A stretch of 64,000 nt of DNA from Manduca sexta (lineage: Eukaryota; Arthropoda; Insecta; Lepidoptera; Sphingidae): contig NC_051120.1 of assembly GCF_014839805.1 (NCBI RefSeq), forward strand, positions 7,068,001 to 7,132,000, written 5' to 3'. The translations under genes and the position numbers were made by a program. The notes beneath the pieces were generated by a model. It ran no database searches, was not told where the DNA came from, and was given only the letters and a program-made list of their open reading frames with translations. Positions 9,701 through 24,800 of this stretch are shown piece after piece. Every line of letters starts with the position of its first letter. The first letter of the stretch is position 1.

Positions 9701-12700
9701 CTGTAAATAAATAAATATTAAAGTATTAAGTGGTGAGTCGTTACCAGCAGCATCAGCGGCGACGCAGAGCGCGGTGGCCTGCGCGAAGTTGGGGTCGGTG
9801 AGGTGCGGCCAGGCGCGCACGCAGCGCTCGCGCGCGTCGTCCCAGCCGCAGTGCGGGTCGGCCGCGCCCACGCACGCGCCGCGCGACGCGTGCCGCGCGC
9901 ACCGCGCCGCGCCCAGTCGCACCACGCCCGAGCTGCTGCCGATGTACACTGACATCTGCCGACCAATTATATTGTGGGTAGTTATATTTTTTATGTGATT
10001 TCTCACGGTTACAAAATTACCATCAATGTTTTAATCTAAAAGAACTTTCGTCCCTCAAATTATTTCTTATTCATTGTCTCTTTTTAGCACTTTTATTCCA
10101 TTTGTATGCGTTGTTTTTGATTTTATTTCCACCTAGCTAGCTAAAGTTTTTTTTTTTTATGTACATATACTTAAAATGTGTTTTTTTGCTTTTCAAACTT
10201 TACTATTGTAAAAACCATACAAATTGAGATTGAAGTAATATGTCTAGTGTAGTACACTGTAAAATCAACTGTGAAGAAAGCTGTCCATTCCAATATATGA
10301 CAATAGCATCCAATGTCTGGACGAACACAATCCGAATTTCGTTGTATTTTCTGAATACTTATCCTTTCAAAACAACGTTCCGTACAGTCTTGCTTCTCAA
10401 TATGGGCTAGTCTAATTATTTCAACAATAAAAAAATATATATATTTTAACCTTCATGAACTCACCGTATCTTTCACAAACTGCATAGCTTGCACATCAAA
10501 ACCTCCTTTCTCGTCCCTCAACTTCCATTTCTCTACCAAACAGGCCCCATCCAGCCGCGGCAGTACTGCCAACTTCAGCACATATCCACTGTCCGTAGCC
10601 ACGAACGCTACCAACTGTCGCTCAATGTTCTTGGCACTTGTGACGTCAACTGTGACGTGGGTAAACCTTTCTGACGTCACTTTGTATATCGGTGCTCCTG
10701 ATATGGGCAGTACTGCTTCGTACATGAGATGGTAGCCATGAAATTCTATTGCTTCGTGAGCTCTGAAATAAAACAGGTTAATTATTGTATTTTGGTTTAT
10801 CCAGAAAGGTAACAGCCAATCGCTGACTTTTGAGTTAGGATCTATTCAGCCTCGTGATATATCCTTGCCTGATTCAGTGGCTTCCATTCGTCCCCTAATT
10901 CGTGATTTATTTTCTAATAATATATTCAATTGTTTTATACACTTATGAAGCCACTTAATAAGACCTATTGCCAAAAATGGATAAATAAACATTTATGGGC
11001 GACTATGATTATGATAATAACAATGATGATATTGACACACACAAGTGAAATCGTGGTAACTTTAAGTTAGACTTTTTCATCAAATTTTTATTTACCTAGA
11101 GTCTGTTATACACTGGAAGTGTTCCCGGGCCTGTTTGGATGGCGAGCGTTGGTCCCAGGTGAAGGTGCGCGAGTCCTGCACCTTGTAGGGGCCTTCGAAC
11201 GCCGCGTGGATATCAGACATGTTGTACACGCATACAGCACTGCCGGTTATGCTGTTCCTGATCACAAAAACAGATAATATAGTAGGATTGTTCCTTAAAC
11301 AAAGCTGTATATTATGACAGTTTGGAATAAGAACAGTAGGTGAAAGATCCTAGTGCGTTATTTCAAAATAACAATGACATTTCTAAAAATATTTATATTG
11401 TTTTCGGACAGAATACTACCAATAGGTAAATAGATCGCTAAAAAAATCCTTATTTAAATAAATAATTAGAATATTATATATCAGGAACATAAAGGAACAT
11501 TCAATAGTCGTAGCAAAAAGGGGAATGGATTCAGCAATATATATATTTTTTAAACCTTTAAGTACTCACGTAGGCGTAGTGAATGTAGCTACAAGCATCT
11601 TCTCTTGAGGTAAGTATTCCACACTCTGTATCTCGTCGTAGTAGAACGGGATGTCTCCTGGAACCAGACATTTCAGCCGCGCCTTGAGGAACGTACTCCA
11701 CTTGTCCTTCATCAGGTAACCTCCTGAATCGTTCTTGCACACGCGTGCTATGCGCGAGTAGATTATCTGCAAAGAATGATCCATTTAATCTATGGACTTA
11801 TTAATCACCACAAATTTATAGCGGCAACAATACACCACAAACACAATACTAATCGCACGCACATAGCGTAAATACTAATGTCAATCTTAAACGTCATCGA
11901 TGTAATTACTCGTGCATGCCTATTATGGCTACCATCCCACCCTAGAATCACACTACCAGCCTGCACCAATAAATCAAACTTCAGCCCTACTGACTTACTA
12001 CTAAAACTATGGACTTTCTCCTGCTTTCTTGAAGGTTGCTGTTGCGTTTATGAGATTGTTAGAAGTCCAACCATTACCTCACCATCCCAATCTCTTTCCT
12101 TCTTAAAATTTGGCAAGAAACTCAATTCCCTTGGTAGTGTCATTGTCATCATGGACATAATATACGCTCAGGTAATTCTTCCACTACTCGTTTTGTGGTA
12201 ATAAAAAAGCTCTTAAACTCGATAAACCTAAGGCATATATTCCCACAGCATTTATTAACATTTACCCTAAACCTGTAGATACAATAAGTTGAAAAAGAAA
12301 GCATACATACCTTCCCACAGTTCATATACTCCACAGCGATCTCTCTGTATACGAAGTAGACAAAACGATCGTCTTCGAAGCTGCCAACGAACTGCGGCTC
12401 GTTCAGACGGTTGAAGTCGTACTGCGCAGTACATAAGTTACCAGAATCGTCTGACGATGCTCCTCGACTCCTGTACAAACGATAATGAACTTTAATAATA
12501 TGTGAACAAGAAAAACAGCAAAATTTATCCAAACATAAATAAGTACTTAAATTTTTGACTTTATTCATGGTATATTATTGTTGATGTCTTTAAAAAGACC
12601 TCCACTGCCGGTTGCATTAATTCAAAATTTGTATATTTTCTTTGTCGATGGATCTCATTAACATTTCCTCACACACATACCAAACACATCTACAGTTCCT

Positions 12701-15700
12701 CACCTTCATTCTTAATCATCAAACACACTAAATACGTGAGTAAATTACCTGCAAATAGCAGTATCAGAGCTGCTGAAATCGGTGGGTGTACCGGCATAGT
12801 AGTCGCCATTGGACGCCAAGACGGCGGTCACGTTAGAGTGAGGATTGTATGGGCTGAGAGCAACCCCGGTCACGGATTCAGATACCGTGTTAATGGACTC
12901 GATCTGAAAACCAACATGGTGTACTAATGTTTCATTAGGATTACGACCTATCGTGGTATATATGCGCATACGCATTAAAGTTTTTCGTGGACCTTACCAC
13001 TACTATTTCGCTGCAAAACATTTAATGGTCAAAACAAAAGAATACTTAAACAGAAAAAAATATGTAATTCAACAGTTAAATAGCAATATCAAGATCTACA
13101 GCAAACTATAAGTCGCAACATAGAGTTAAAATAAACAAATATAAATCCTGTCTAAATTTTTATACATTAAAATATACCAACCTCTCTCCAACTGCAAATA
13201 GGGCTGAACGCGTTAGTTCCACAAGCGAATATCTTATGCCCGTATGAGAGCAGCACCTTCACGTAATTATGACAGTCTTCTTCTGACTGGCCTTTGACTT
13301 GGCACATCTTTATGTCTGCCGCCGGTGCGGGCCACTCTGCGCGTTCCAGCTCCCGAAGACCACGCAAGGAAAGACGATACAGCACATCCCTAGAAAAAAT
13401 CAGGCTTGTTTGCGAAATACGTTCTTAACTGTAAATCATTAAGGTTAATTTTAAATTAGATTAAAGGCTACGGTAAAGTTAAATCAGTAATTAAAACAAT
13501 CGATGTTTTTCTTGTATTCTCAAAGTCCTTAATAAAAATGTAACGAGAAGTAAGTTAAAACACTGATCAATAAATGTGTTTTAAAATATTACTCAACACA
13601 ATTGCTCTGTCTAGACGTGTCCGTTAAAAGATTGCGTTGTTTAAATCAAGTTTAATTGATTGTTACTTAGTAATATAAGTATAGATAATTATGCAGTGAG
13701 TATTTTTAAAATAACAACATTTATGAACGGTTACTACTATAAGCAAATGAGACGCAAACATTCTACCTAGTTCTGGGTTATTTTAGTTTAATAAATCTAG
13801 ACGTAACGTAGAAGTATAATATAGCTATATAATTAATTAATATATAACTATACTATACATTATACTTCGAAATAAAATTAGCGTTCGGTTTTTATCATTT
13901 TTTTCTCCCGAAGTTTTTAATACTTCGCACCCTTAATGATCACGGGGCGGTCTCGGGTGTTAATCGTCTGAAAAGTCAGTTACAATATCTTAAACATTTT
14001 AAAATTATACCATATTTATTCTATACTTCTATTCAGTATTGTTAAGCCTCATTTCATTCACATCTCGGCTCATTACCATAAAATCATTACCCATCTGCAG
14101 TCCACACTCACCGTGGGACATGCCATAAATCTTTGCAAATCGCGCCCTCGAAATCCAGTCACGTGTGTGCAAATAGACAAGACTTAGAAACAGGCCTAAC
14201 TTTGCCTAGGCGCCTTGTTATACAGGTTGTTTCAATGTCTATGAATAAATTAAATTTAAATTTTAAGACAAAGCTAAGTAAGTTTAAAACGGAAGGTTTA
14301 ATATTTCGACATTGGATATTATTATTTATGTTTTAATCTCTAAAAATATATTAATATTAAAATTAGAAAAATAGTTTAATTTTAATGTCATTCGCGTAAA
14401 AATAAGAAATCATTATCAAAAAGATTTAAAAAAATACTTGTACATTTAAAAAGAGGCAAGGGAGCCGTTTGTAAGATTGTAAATATCACAAATGGTCCAA
14501 AACAATAAAAATAACCTACTTATTATATCAATTACAAAGCATAATGATACTGCACTGTATTTGACCCTTAAGGACATATAAATTCTCATAAACATCAACA
14601 ATTATTGGGTTAAACAGACATCACGCTCGCTATTAAACGAACAACTTACTCATAGCATAATCCTATGAAAAGATATAAATAAAAAATTCAAAAATACACA
14701 ATTATCTTAATCTCTCATAACAACATCATCCTGTATATGAAATAGTGTGACATACAAAACATGATACATTCGCATACAGTCGTGATCAGTGTGTCAAGTA
14801 TCAAATATCAAAGTCGTAACTGATATGCGTTGCACCAGATGGGAAACGGTATCGCAATAATTTATATGCACTGTGGTGCTTTACATATTCACTCGAATGT
14901 TTTTTTTAATTTATTGTATTAACTACTTATAATAAAAAGATTTCATACTCTAACAATCTTTACCGATAACTTGAAGTCAAAAGAATAACCATACAGATAA
15001 AAAATACTTCTTTTTGTGCTGGTTCATGACTTCATTTAATTTATTACTTCAATCTTAATACATTTTAGGTAGAGATCAGCTTGAACTATTAATATACTCG
15101 GAATTTTATACCACAATCAAGCGATAACCAAAAGCCGTTATTTTTCTTAAAGAAAAAAATGTTTCTAACATGTCTTTTTAATTGTAAATGACTATAATTT
15201 CATTAATAATCAAATCCAAGTTATAAAAATAAAATAAGTGGATATTATAATACATAATATTTTCCAAAGCAATGGTAACCTAGTTTACAATGCCAACTGT
15301 AATAATGCAAATGAACAACTAAAGAATAACCGTAAGGTCCGTAGACAAAGAATTTGAAGCATCGTGTTAGGAAAGTAAAGCTCCACCCACACACTACTGG
15401 ATAAAGAGTTTCTTCGCTGCGAGAATCACTTGTGCAAACACTGTTTTAATAGTTTGGCCAAATGTTGGCCGATAGGGAAGTGTCGGAGTGTGAACCATTA
15501 GCTTTAGATATGTGATGCTAAAAAACAACAAGAATAGGCAACACTTTCGAAAACTTTAAGTTCTTAAAAATTTTATTAATTGTAATTGAACCAAACTAAT
15601 GGTTGATGTAACATTGTAATCATGTAATAATAATAATATCAACCCTGTGTTATATACTGTCCCACTGCTGGACACGGGCCACCTCTACTACTGGGAGGTA

Positions 15701-18700
15701 TTAAGCCATAGTCCACCACACTGACCTAGTGCGGATTGATAGACTTCACACACCCTCAAAATTCTTATGGAAAACTTCTCATGTATGCAGATTTCCTCAA
15801 GATTTTTTCCTTCACCGTTATAGCAACCGATAATTCACAAAGAATACACACATAATTTTTAGAAAATCAAAGCTGGGTGCCCTTGGCATTTGCACCTGGG
15901 GACATTCGTCTCGGCAGTCCGTTCGTCACCAAGCTAGGCTATCACCGCATTCAACATTGTAAACCTTAGTCTAAACTTACAACCAGACGCGTTTTTAGTA
16001 GCGGGAAATTTAAAAAAATGGTTATCACAAAAGAAACTCATATGGGTGATGTCGGAGTTAAAATCTATTTTAAAGTAAATTTTGTTATGTGTCATGATAT
16101 AACAAGATAAACAGAATACTGTCGCTAAACTTGTAGATAACATCTTTTTTAAGAATAGTGGCTCTTATCTTGCAAAACTGATAACTTGCATTTACGTGAA
16201 TGCAGATCTGGTTAGTGATAATAAAATATAGTGTCACATGAGTTCTTATATAGCATGTTTCAAAAATATTATAATATTTGAAAAATATAATGTATAAGTA
16301 TAACATAAAGTCATTGTATATTTTGACCTCCTTTATAGTAACAAGACTTCATAGTTTAGTTAACCAAACCTAATCAAAGGGTTAAATGAAGTCAACAGAT
16401 TAAAGTTTAAAAAAAATATGATCTGATTTTTTTATTTGAATCTTTGATACAATTTAAGTTGGTTTTCTTTGCTATGTTTCACTTATAGCATCACTTTTAT
16501 AGTACGACATAACCTTAAAACTTTATTGACAAACGCATACTTCCCTCCTTTTGAAGAGAACCGCTTTACACTGAACCTAAACCCATATATAACATTCATA
16601 AATTCCAAATTGAGTAAGAATTTGTCTACATTATAAGTCATAGTTAATTACTTCTCAACAATTTGTTAAAACGGGTTAAGAGTGAACAAATGGCTTCACT
16701 GTTAATTTAAGATGTTTGTTCGAAGCGTATAAAATATTGAAATATTTGAAGCGACGTTTCATATGAATAATATTCAAGTATAAGGAACATTACTCATTAA
16801 TAAAATGGGCATTATAGCGACGGTTGAAAATCTAATTTACTTAAGCACAATTTTGCGACACCAAGTTTCATACATATTTAAAATCAGCACTTTTTTCTGT
16901 TTTTTTTTAAACTAATTAAATTTTTTGTCAATTGTCAATTAGCCTTTGAACCGTCGATACGTATTCTGATGAAATATTCTATTTAATAATATAATTATTA
17001 TGCTTAATTAAACATAAAACATAACCACGCAACACCATAAACCCAATTCAATATTATACTTTGATCTCATAACATTAAACTAGATTTTTGAATGCACGTG
17101 CATAATATAAAGGCATTATAGAGCAAACAGTCAATGGTAAAAATCCAGGGCAAAGTTCGTAAACATTTAGCACGTCAGTCAACAGAAATAGTTCTTAGTA
17201 CGCCAGTTATCATATCACGAACTACGGACACAACAAATTATTATTCCCTTTATCACTATTAAATAAGCGGTCAAACGCACCGTTCACGACATTGTTAGTA
17301 ATATAATGATATATTATGCTATAATGTTAATAGTAATTATTATTGTCGATAAAAAACTTATTGTCTGGGTTGAAGTTGCTTTATTTCTGACACCATCTCG
17401 CATCACACAAAATCTTTCCAAGTATTTGCTTAACTACCTATTTGAAACTACCATTCCCATGTGTATTTTTACGAGGTCAAATAAGCAAGCAACCTGACGG
17501 TAAATAAGTAAAGAACTATAGTATGTCCATGGATAAAAAAATGGGGTTACACTGACCTAACATTGAAGACTGAGACATATAAGAATGATTTATGTAAAAG
17601 AACTTAAGATTGGATAAATAGCCCTTAATTTCTGATGCGGTGGAACGAAATGATATCAACCGTTATACGCACAGAACTCTGAGAATCTTACATACGTCGG
17701 AGAAAGCTACTTAGCATACTATCGACTACTCAGCATCGTACCACAGTATGTTCCGAAGATTCTATAGTAAACAATGCGTAACACATACGCAATTTAGCTG
17801 GAAATAAGAAGAGAATACATAAAAGATCTCATGACGATCTATCGCAGATTCAGATGTTAAATACATTTGACGTTCAAACAAAACTCTTCTAGACATTATA
17901 CTACATAGTAATACAATTTTTATTCATTTTATTTAAACAGCATTAGCTAATACACAGTACAACTATCGTAAATGAAATAATAAGGTATAGATATTAGTGT
18001 GTGTACCTCTTAAAAGTATTTACAACTTAATCCAATAAATATATTAAGTACTTAATTGGATATGTATTAGTAATGTAATTATTTATTTTGTGTTACAAAT
18101 TTAAATCCATGTTCTGGTCATTTACAGTTATAGCATCATATTCACTATCGCAGCCCATTTCCAAGTTCAAGGCAATGTTGCTATTGTTTATGGGTGATCG
18201 TAGCGCTTACCGTCAAGCAAGCTTTTAGACTATCACATTAAAAAAACTAAACAGCGATGGCCAAAGAGGAAATTTTCTAAAAGAGAACCCGACACGACAT
18301 GTAGGTACTATGCATAAATGCGGTCTACAAATCGTTCCAATGATAGATCACTACATAGTATAAAACAAAGTCGCTTTCTCTGTCCCTATGTGTGCTTAAA
18401 TCTTTAAAACTACGCAACGGATTTTGATGCGGTTTTTTTAACAGATAGAGTGATTCAAGAGGAAGGTTTATATGTATAATAATAACATCCATTAAATAGT
18501 GGAGAAATACTGTTATTTTGTTATGTTATATCCGCGCGAAGCCAGAGCGAGCCGCTATGTTTTTATATACAACGTTCACAGTTTTTCTGTAGTGTATTTA
18601 GTATCAGCATTGAACCCGTGCGAAGCCGGGGCTGGTCGGTAGTTCTACATAAATCCTACTTAAAGGGAAGCCGGCAGTAATTGGGTTATACCTTCGCCAC

Positions 18701-21700
18701 TGCAAAATAGTACCCGCAGTATTATTGCTAAAGACAGAAAGAAAGAAAGAAGAGATTTCCAACTCCTCCCTATCTTTCTATTTGATTAATTTCGTTGCGG
18801 GATAGTGACATATTAGTTTTCCCTGAGACTCGCCGAGCTTCACTGCTCGGTGTCACAAAATGTGTGCCACTGCTGATCCTGGCTTACAGGAGTTGTAGTG
18901 GTGGGTGTGAGGGCGGGAAAGTCTCTATTGCTAAAGACACATCACCAACCGAAAAGTTTACAATGTTTTCCACTACACCGTAATGCTTTTAAATTTTTAT
19001 AACTATTTTATATAATTCATATTCATAGTTCAATTAGCACATTAACATCAGTATGTGCTAATATGTATCTGTTATGTGTAAAAAAACACTCAGTCATAAG
19101 TAAACATGTACATGGATTGCACTAAGCTCTAAGACAAGCGCGTGAGTTGAATTCCGAATGAAGTGTCATTTAAATTGGTTAAAATCTAGGAATCTTAAAC
19201 TTCGAGCACATTCTTTGACCAACCACGATCTTGTCTCAATACGCATTGATGAAAGCAAATGATTCTGTGAATGGTTCGAAATTGTTATTTTTAAACTTAT
19301 ATCATTAAAATAAAGACAAAATATTTAGCATAGCATTATTATCTCCGAATAAATTAACGTAATAATAATGCTTACTAAACTTAGTTTTTCCAGCACGCGA
19401 AAGTATCGCGTTCTATTTTTAAATCGGATAATAATTAAGTTTTTCTATTCACTATCACCATGGAATATGAAAATGTGTCCGATAAATCTTAATAAATTCG
19501 ACCCCTATTATATAGAATTTAACATAGCTGTCTAATCGTGGTAATGATGCTGATATAGCTATATTTAAAGAAGGTATAAACCCTAATATGTAACTTAAAA
19601 CTCCATCCAAAAATAAAAGCAAATTAAACATGAATTTCGCATCAAGCCCAAAGTACATTAAGACCGCATTTTTATTCAGTAAAATTTAATTAAATTGAGA
19701 TACTAAGCGGGACATTCCGTTAACAACCTGTTGGTTACATTGATAACAACTATCTTATATCATAAGTTGTCAGTGTAGGTGAATGACTCAGGTTGTTTGC
19801 TCAACTCATTAGAACGTGGATACACTGTTATCATTAAATGTTATGGTGTTTTTTTATGATTTATGTATCTGGCCGCTGACATGCCATGTGGCGTTTGAGT
19901 TACAACGCATGCGCTCTGACTGTTTGACAATTTCGAAACAGTTTAATGTATCGAGCTGCGAGCATTAAACGGACGGAACGGTTGTGTTTAAACATATAAT
20001 GCAACGGTAACTAGAACCGCGTGAGATCTGGATTATAAGAACTAAATCATTGTGTCAATAGCTTTTAAAACGGCTTCGATTTACACATAAATAAAATAAA
20101 AATCCATTCATTTAGCTTACAAGCATTATGATCACTGCCATTCATTATAGCTTAATGATTAAAACATAAACTTAACTTACTGCCACATATCCTTATAAGT
20201 CCTGACATAATACTTGAACTAGATGTCAATTGACAGAGATCGATCACATGTCAACAACTTGGATCATGTTCTAAATTTAAAATCCTCGCTATTCTTAAAG
20301 GCGTTTATTTTTAACACTACAATATTAAACCTATGTACAACAGGCTTAAGAGAATGTCATACTGGATCCAGCGTAAGTACGACAAGTCCATATTTTCTCT
20401 AGGATGTCGTAAAAGTCGACTATACAAAGTTGCATGATGAGCATAATTCCATTGAATATTGATGAGAAATAGCCCTTGTGGACTTCTATATCTTCTTAAG
20501 ATATTCAAAAAGGAATATAATTTTAAACTATCGACAAACTTTTCTAAATATACATTCTAAACCACTCCTAATACAATGTAGTCAAAATACAATGTCAACC
20601 GACGTATAATCGTCACCGGTATTAAACCTTCATTTACCATCCTTGGGTACTCACACTAAGAACCAAAACAGGCTCTTCTTTAGGCTTAATGTTATTTTCA
20701 TCTAATGTAATCACAGCTTTATTTACTATAAATGGTTTAGGCCACGTTTAGACACTCACCTTGCGCCCACGATCAGTTGGTCCCTTGCCACATCGAATAG
20801 CAGTTGCGAAAATGATTTAGAGCTCTTATCTTCAAATATATCGCTGTCCACCGCCAGCAGATCTGTAATTTTAAATCAATTATGAAAACGGAAATTACTT
20901 ATTATTAGATGAGATTTATTTACATAAATTATTATTTGCGGTTTAATAAGTTTTGCATGGGATTGGATTCCTAAATTATACCGGACTATGAGAGTAGAGT
21001 TGGTCGCCAGTTTAAAGCGCCATTTCTGCAGACAATTATAAATAATAGCAACAGCATCTATAAAAATTCTGCATAAGAATGCATTATGGTTGTCTCATTA
21101 AGCCCAGTTAATAGAGAACAAAATCGTGTTGCTGAGAGTTTCTAGTCACTTCTTCTTCACAGCGATAACACGATGGTAGATTGCTAGTGGTAGTATATAT
21201 TTTATATCCGACCGGATAGCGACCACCGTACACAAGGTGTTGAAACCCGCCATAGTGGCACATGTAAGTGTGTCACGTTTCGGGATCAGGCTGTCTATAT
21301 CCGTTGCCAACAGAAAAAAAAATGAATGAGAATAAAGGAAGTTTTGTGTTTGAGTTTAGACGAAGCCTGAATATTATGTTAAATTAATATCAACGTTGAG
21401 ACGCATGATAGTAAAAACTATAGCTATATTTATTCTAAAGTATGTATATTGTATATTGGCGGCGATAGCCTAGTTGGGTATGGAACGGACTGCCGAGACG
21501 AATGTCCGCAGGTTCAAATCCCAAGGGCACACACCTCTGACTTTTCTAAAAAATCATGTGTGTATTCTTTGTGAATTTATCGTTCGCTTTAACGGTGAAG
21601 GAAAACATCATGAGAAAACCTGCACATCTGAGAAGTTCTCTATAGGAATTTCGGCCTAATCCCTCTCAGTAGTAGACGAGGTCCGTGCTCAGCAGTGGGC

Positions 21701-21720
21701 AAGTATATAATACAGGGCTG

Positions 21721-21802
<82 letters not shown>

Positions 21803-24800
21803 ATACCTAAAAACACTGCACCGTTCACACGCTTAAGTCGAAGGTTGATACAAGCAGACGTTTCTAAAAAGAAACCTTGCCCAAGACAGCATTCAAATGT
21901 ATAAAGAAAGAACAACCCTGTTCCATGACATAGATGAAGATATTCAAAGTATAGATTTGAGATAGATGTCCCGGGTGTAATTACGATAAATAACTAGCCC
22001 CGTCCGATGGTAATGAGCCATCATCGCCATCAGCACTCGCACCGTACAAGGCATTCAAATCGAGTTCTATAAACATCTTGTATGCAAACTTCTGTGTAGG
22101 AAACTATGAGGATTATGTTCTGATAAGATTCTTAAGATAGTAGGTGTTGCTTGCGGCTTCGCCCATGTGAAAAGCCGCTTTCCAGGGTGCCTTAAACACT
22201 TTAGTGATTCATAAAGCCATACGCCAGTGTCATCTATTTAAAAATCGAATTAAAAAAATTCCCACGGTAGTAAATTACCTTCATAAAAAATAACCTAGGA
22301 CCTAGTCTATCTGTATGCCTTTTATCCAAATCTTGTTCCTGCGTTTACTTCTAATTCTAGTAAACAATTTCAGAAGCTTTCGCATTTATATTAGTTACAT
22401 GAGATGTGACATCTCGTAATGCCTAGACATTATGTAGATTAGGTACTGGTAGGTGTCTCATATGTGGGAGTCCGTCTGGGCATGTACCACTGCAATGTCT
22501 ATTTCTGCCGTCAATAAGCAGTGTGTAGTCAGTAGTCACTGTTGTGTTCCGGTTTGAAGAACATTATGGCCAGTGTAACTGGACATAATAAGACTTAACA
22601 TCTCATGTCTCAACATGGTGAGCACAGTGGAATACCAAACAATACTTTGTATATCAAGATGTTTCTACTGTTTATGGGCGGTCATATCGCTTACCATCAG
22701 GCGAACGGCTAGCTCGTGTCGTCAAAAGCAATTAAAAAAAGATTTTGATATATTGCCGATATTTATATAAATCTAATACAATATGTACATGAAGACATAC
22801 AAACTTGTCCCTTCGTCATGCTAATAACCTTAATCACCATACACGAAATAAATATCCATTTTAATAGCACTTACAAATATCATAATTAATCATATTTCTC
22901 CACGTTATGTGTATCAATTAAAATACTATCATTAATTTTATGATGTGAATTAGAAATCCATTAACTGCTTGATTAGAATATCAATTTCTAAGACAAGTGT
23001 AGTTGATAAGCTTTCGTTAGACAAGGTACCAGACTACGGCATTCCTGCGGTTATACAGATACCTGATAAAGGTAGGAATTCAGACAAAACAGGAATTTAG
23101 GGCATGAGAAAATTATTGAAATAAGATAATATACTCGAACCTGTAAAATGTTATACATTATTTAGATTCCGTCAGTATTACCAGTTCGGAAAGTAGATAT
23201 CACCAGAGAAGAACAGGCAAGAAACTGGTGTTGCTCTTTTCAAAATTACTTTAAGGTATCGGTGCATGATACAGAGAAAAATATTATTGGTTTTTGACTG
23301 TTGTTTCCAGTTCGGAAAGCAGTATTCACTAGAGAAGAACGGGCAAGAAACTGGTGTTGCTCTTTTCACAATCAGTTTAAGGTGTAAGCTACAGTGCATG
23401 ATACACAGAAATCAATAAAATCGTTTTTTTTTAATGTTGTTTAGAGCAGTTCATTCATATATATGTAAGAAATGTATTTAAAAAAAATTACATAAAATAT
23501 GCAATCCTATTTTTCTTTTGAAATGAACTAAAGGTGACAATCGTAGGTACATTTAATGTCCCATGTCCAGATCCAGAATTCATGATATACGTTATTTAAG
23601 AGTTAACCGTTTGTAAACCTTGGCAACCAGGATCGATGGATGTGCCAAATGTTGCGATTAGAAAGGCACTAAATATAGATGGTCCCCATTCTGGATCCGT
23701 ATGAACAAAATATCATCATTTACTATCATGATCTGATATAATAAAATTATAATTTATTTCCTACGATCAAATAAAGACTTTTTATCCAAAAATTAAACGG
23801 CTTTCAGAAACCACTAAATTATTATGGTTACCATAATAATTCTTTATATTTACCTGAATATTACACATTGAAATAAAACTATTTTACGGATTTTATCGCT
23901 GTTTTTTATATTCTAATTTTCTTCCGTCATTTCGAAAACTTTACAGCCTTTATAATCACGAGGGCCTGAGGTGTTCGAGGTCCGAAAAGTCAAAGTTACA
24001 ATATCTACCTACATTTTATAATACAAAATTTTCAATTTTTATTTTAAAATTGGTTACCAATATTAAAATGGATTAAAAATTAAAAAAGATAGACATCCTC
24101 AATCCCGTTAAAGAAGGAAAAATAAATATTTAATAATCGTATTAATCTTAATGTAGAACTTCAAATCGCAAACTAAATAAACTAAACGAACACTCAAACA
24201 TTACTTAGGTGTTCAAACAAGGTTAATGGGATTTCGCGGCAAATATTGTATTCAGGCAATGAAATGCAAGTCGCAAAATTTTAGTTAGTATTACCTTGAT
24301 AAATAACCCCGTTTTACTTTAACCAATAGTCAGCATATCCTATTAAATAAAAATATTTCTTTATGGAAACGAATTTAAATATATTAAAATACATTGGCCT
24401 AAATAACTTAGACTAGACGTTGTTCGCGGCTTCGCAAGTGTGAAACGCCTTTACTGCTACAAATGTGCCTAACCACCATAATACATAAAAAAAGTTTGCT
24501 CTATGTTTATAAAACAAAAACAAAATCATTATTTCCCATGGGAGTAAATTATCGGGATAAAAAGTAACATATGTGTTAATTCAGGATATGGTGTATCCAT
24601 GTAAAAAAATCATCGAATGCCATTCAGCTATTTCTGCGTTTACTTTTAACAAATTTTATCATTTGTGCAAGATTGTCTAATACTAATGAATAAGTTAAAT
24701 TTATCCATAAAAGTAATCAGTACGACACTAAACTATGAAAATAACTTTTACGATGACGGTACACAGAACATTTAGTAATTTATACATTCAAAAAAATATA

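Larger units (their letters stand above)
8251..9744. other. Intron between exons 10 and 9, largely repeats
   Basis: Begins with AT-rich unassigned DNA (8,340-8,420 has a TTTTA-rich run that may be the reversed tail of a retroelement), then SINE family A at 9178-9490, a T run at 9578-9599 and an AAATAAATAAATA end at about 9705-9718. No exon seen. Confidence 0.6.
13390..20759. other. Long intron between exons 3 and 2 (7.4 kb)
   Basis: AT-rich, no coding exon with fitting splice phase. Holds a family H fragment (13866-13990), a reverse SINE A (15626-15950) and a family E copy (18345-18640). The rest appears single-copy within the window. A GC-richer patch at 19,860-19,990 has no recognised function. 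Confidence 0.6.

Noticed and set aside
11878..12201. Plus-strand ORF of 107 codons
   Set aside because: Lies in a semaphorin intron, shows no motif and no splice support; likely chance.
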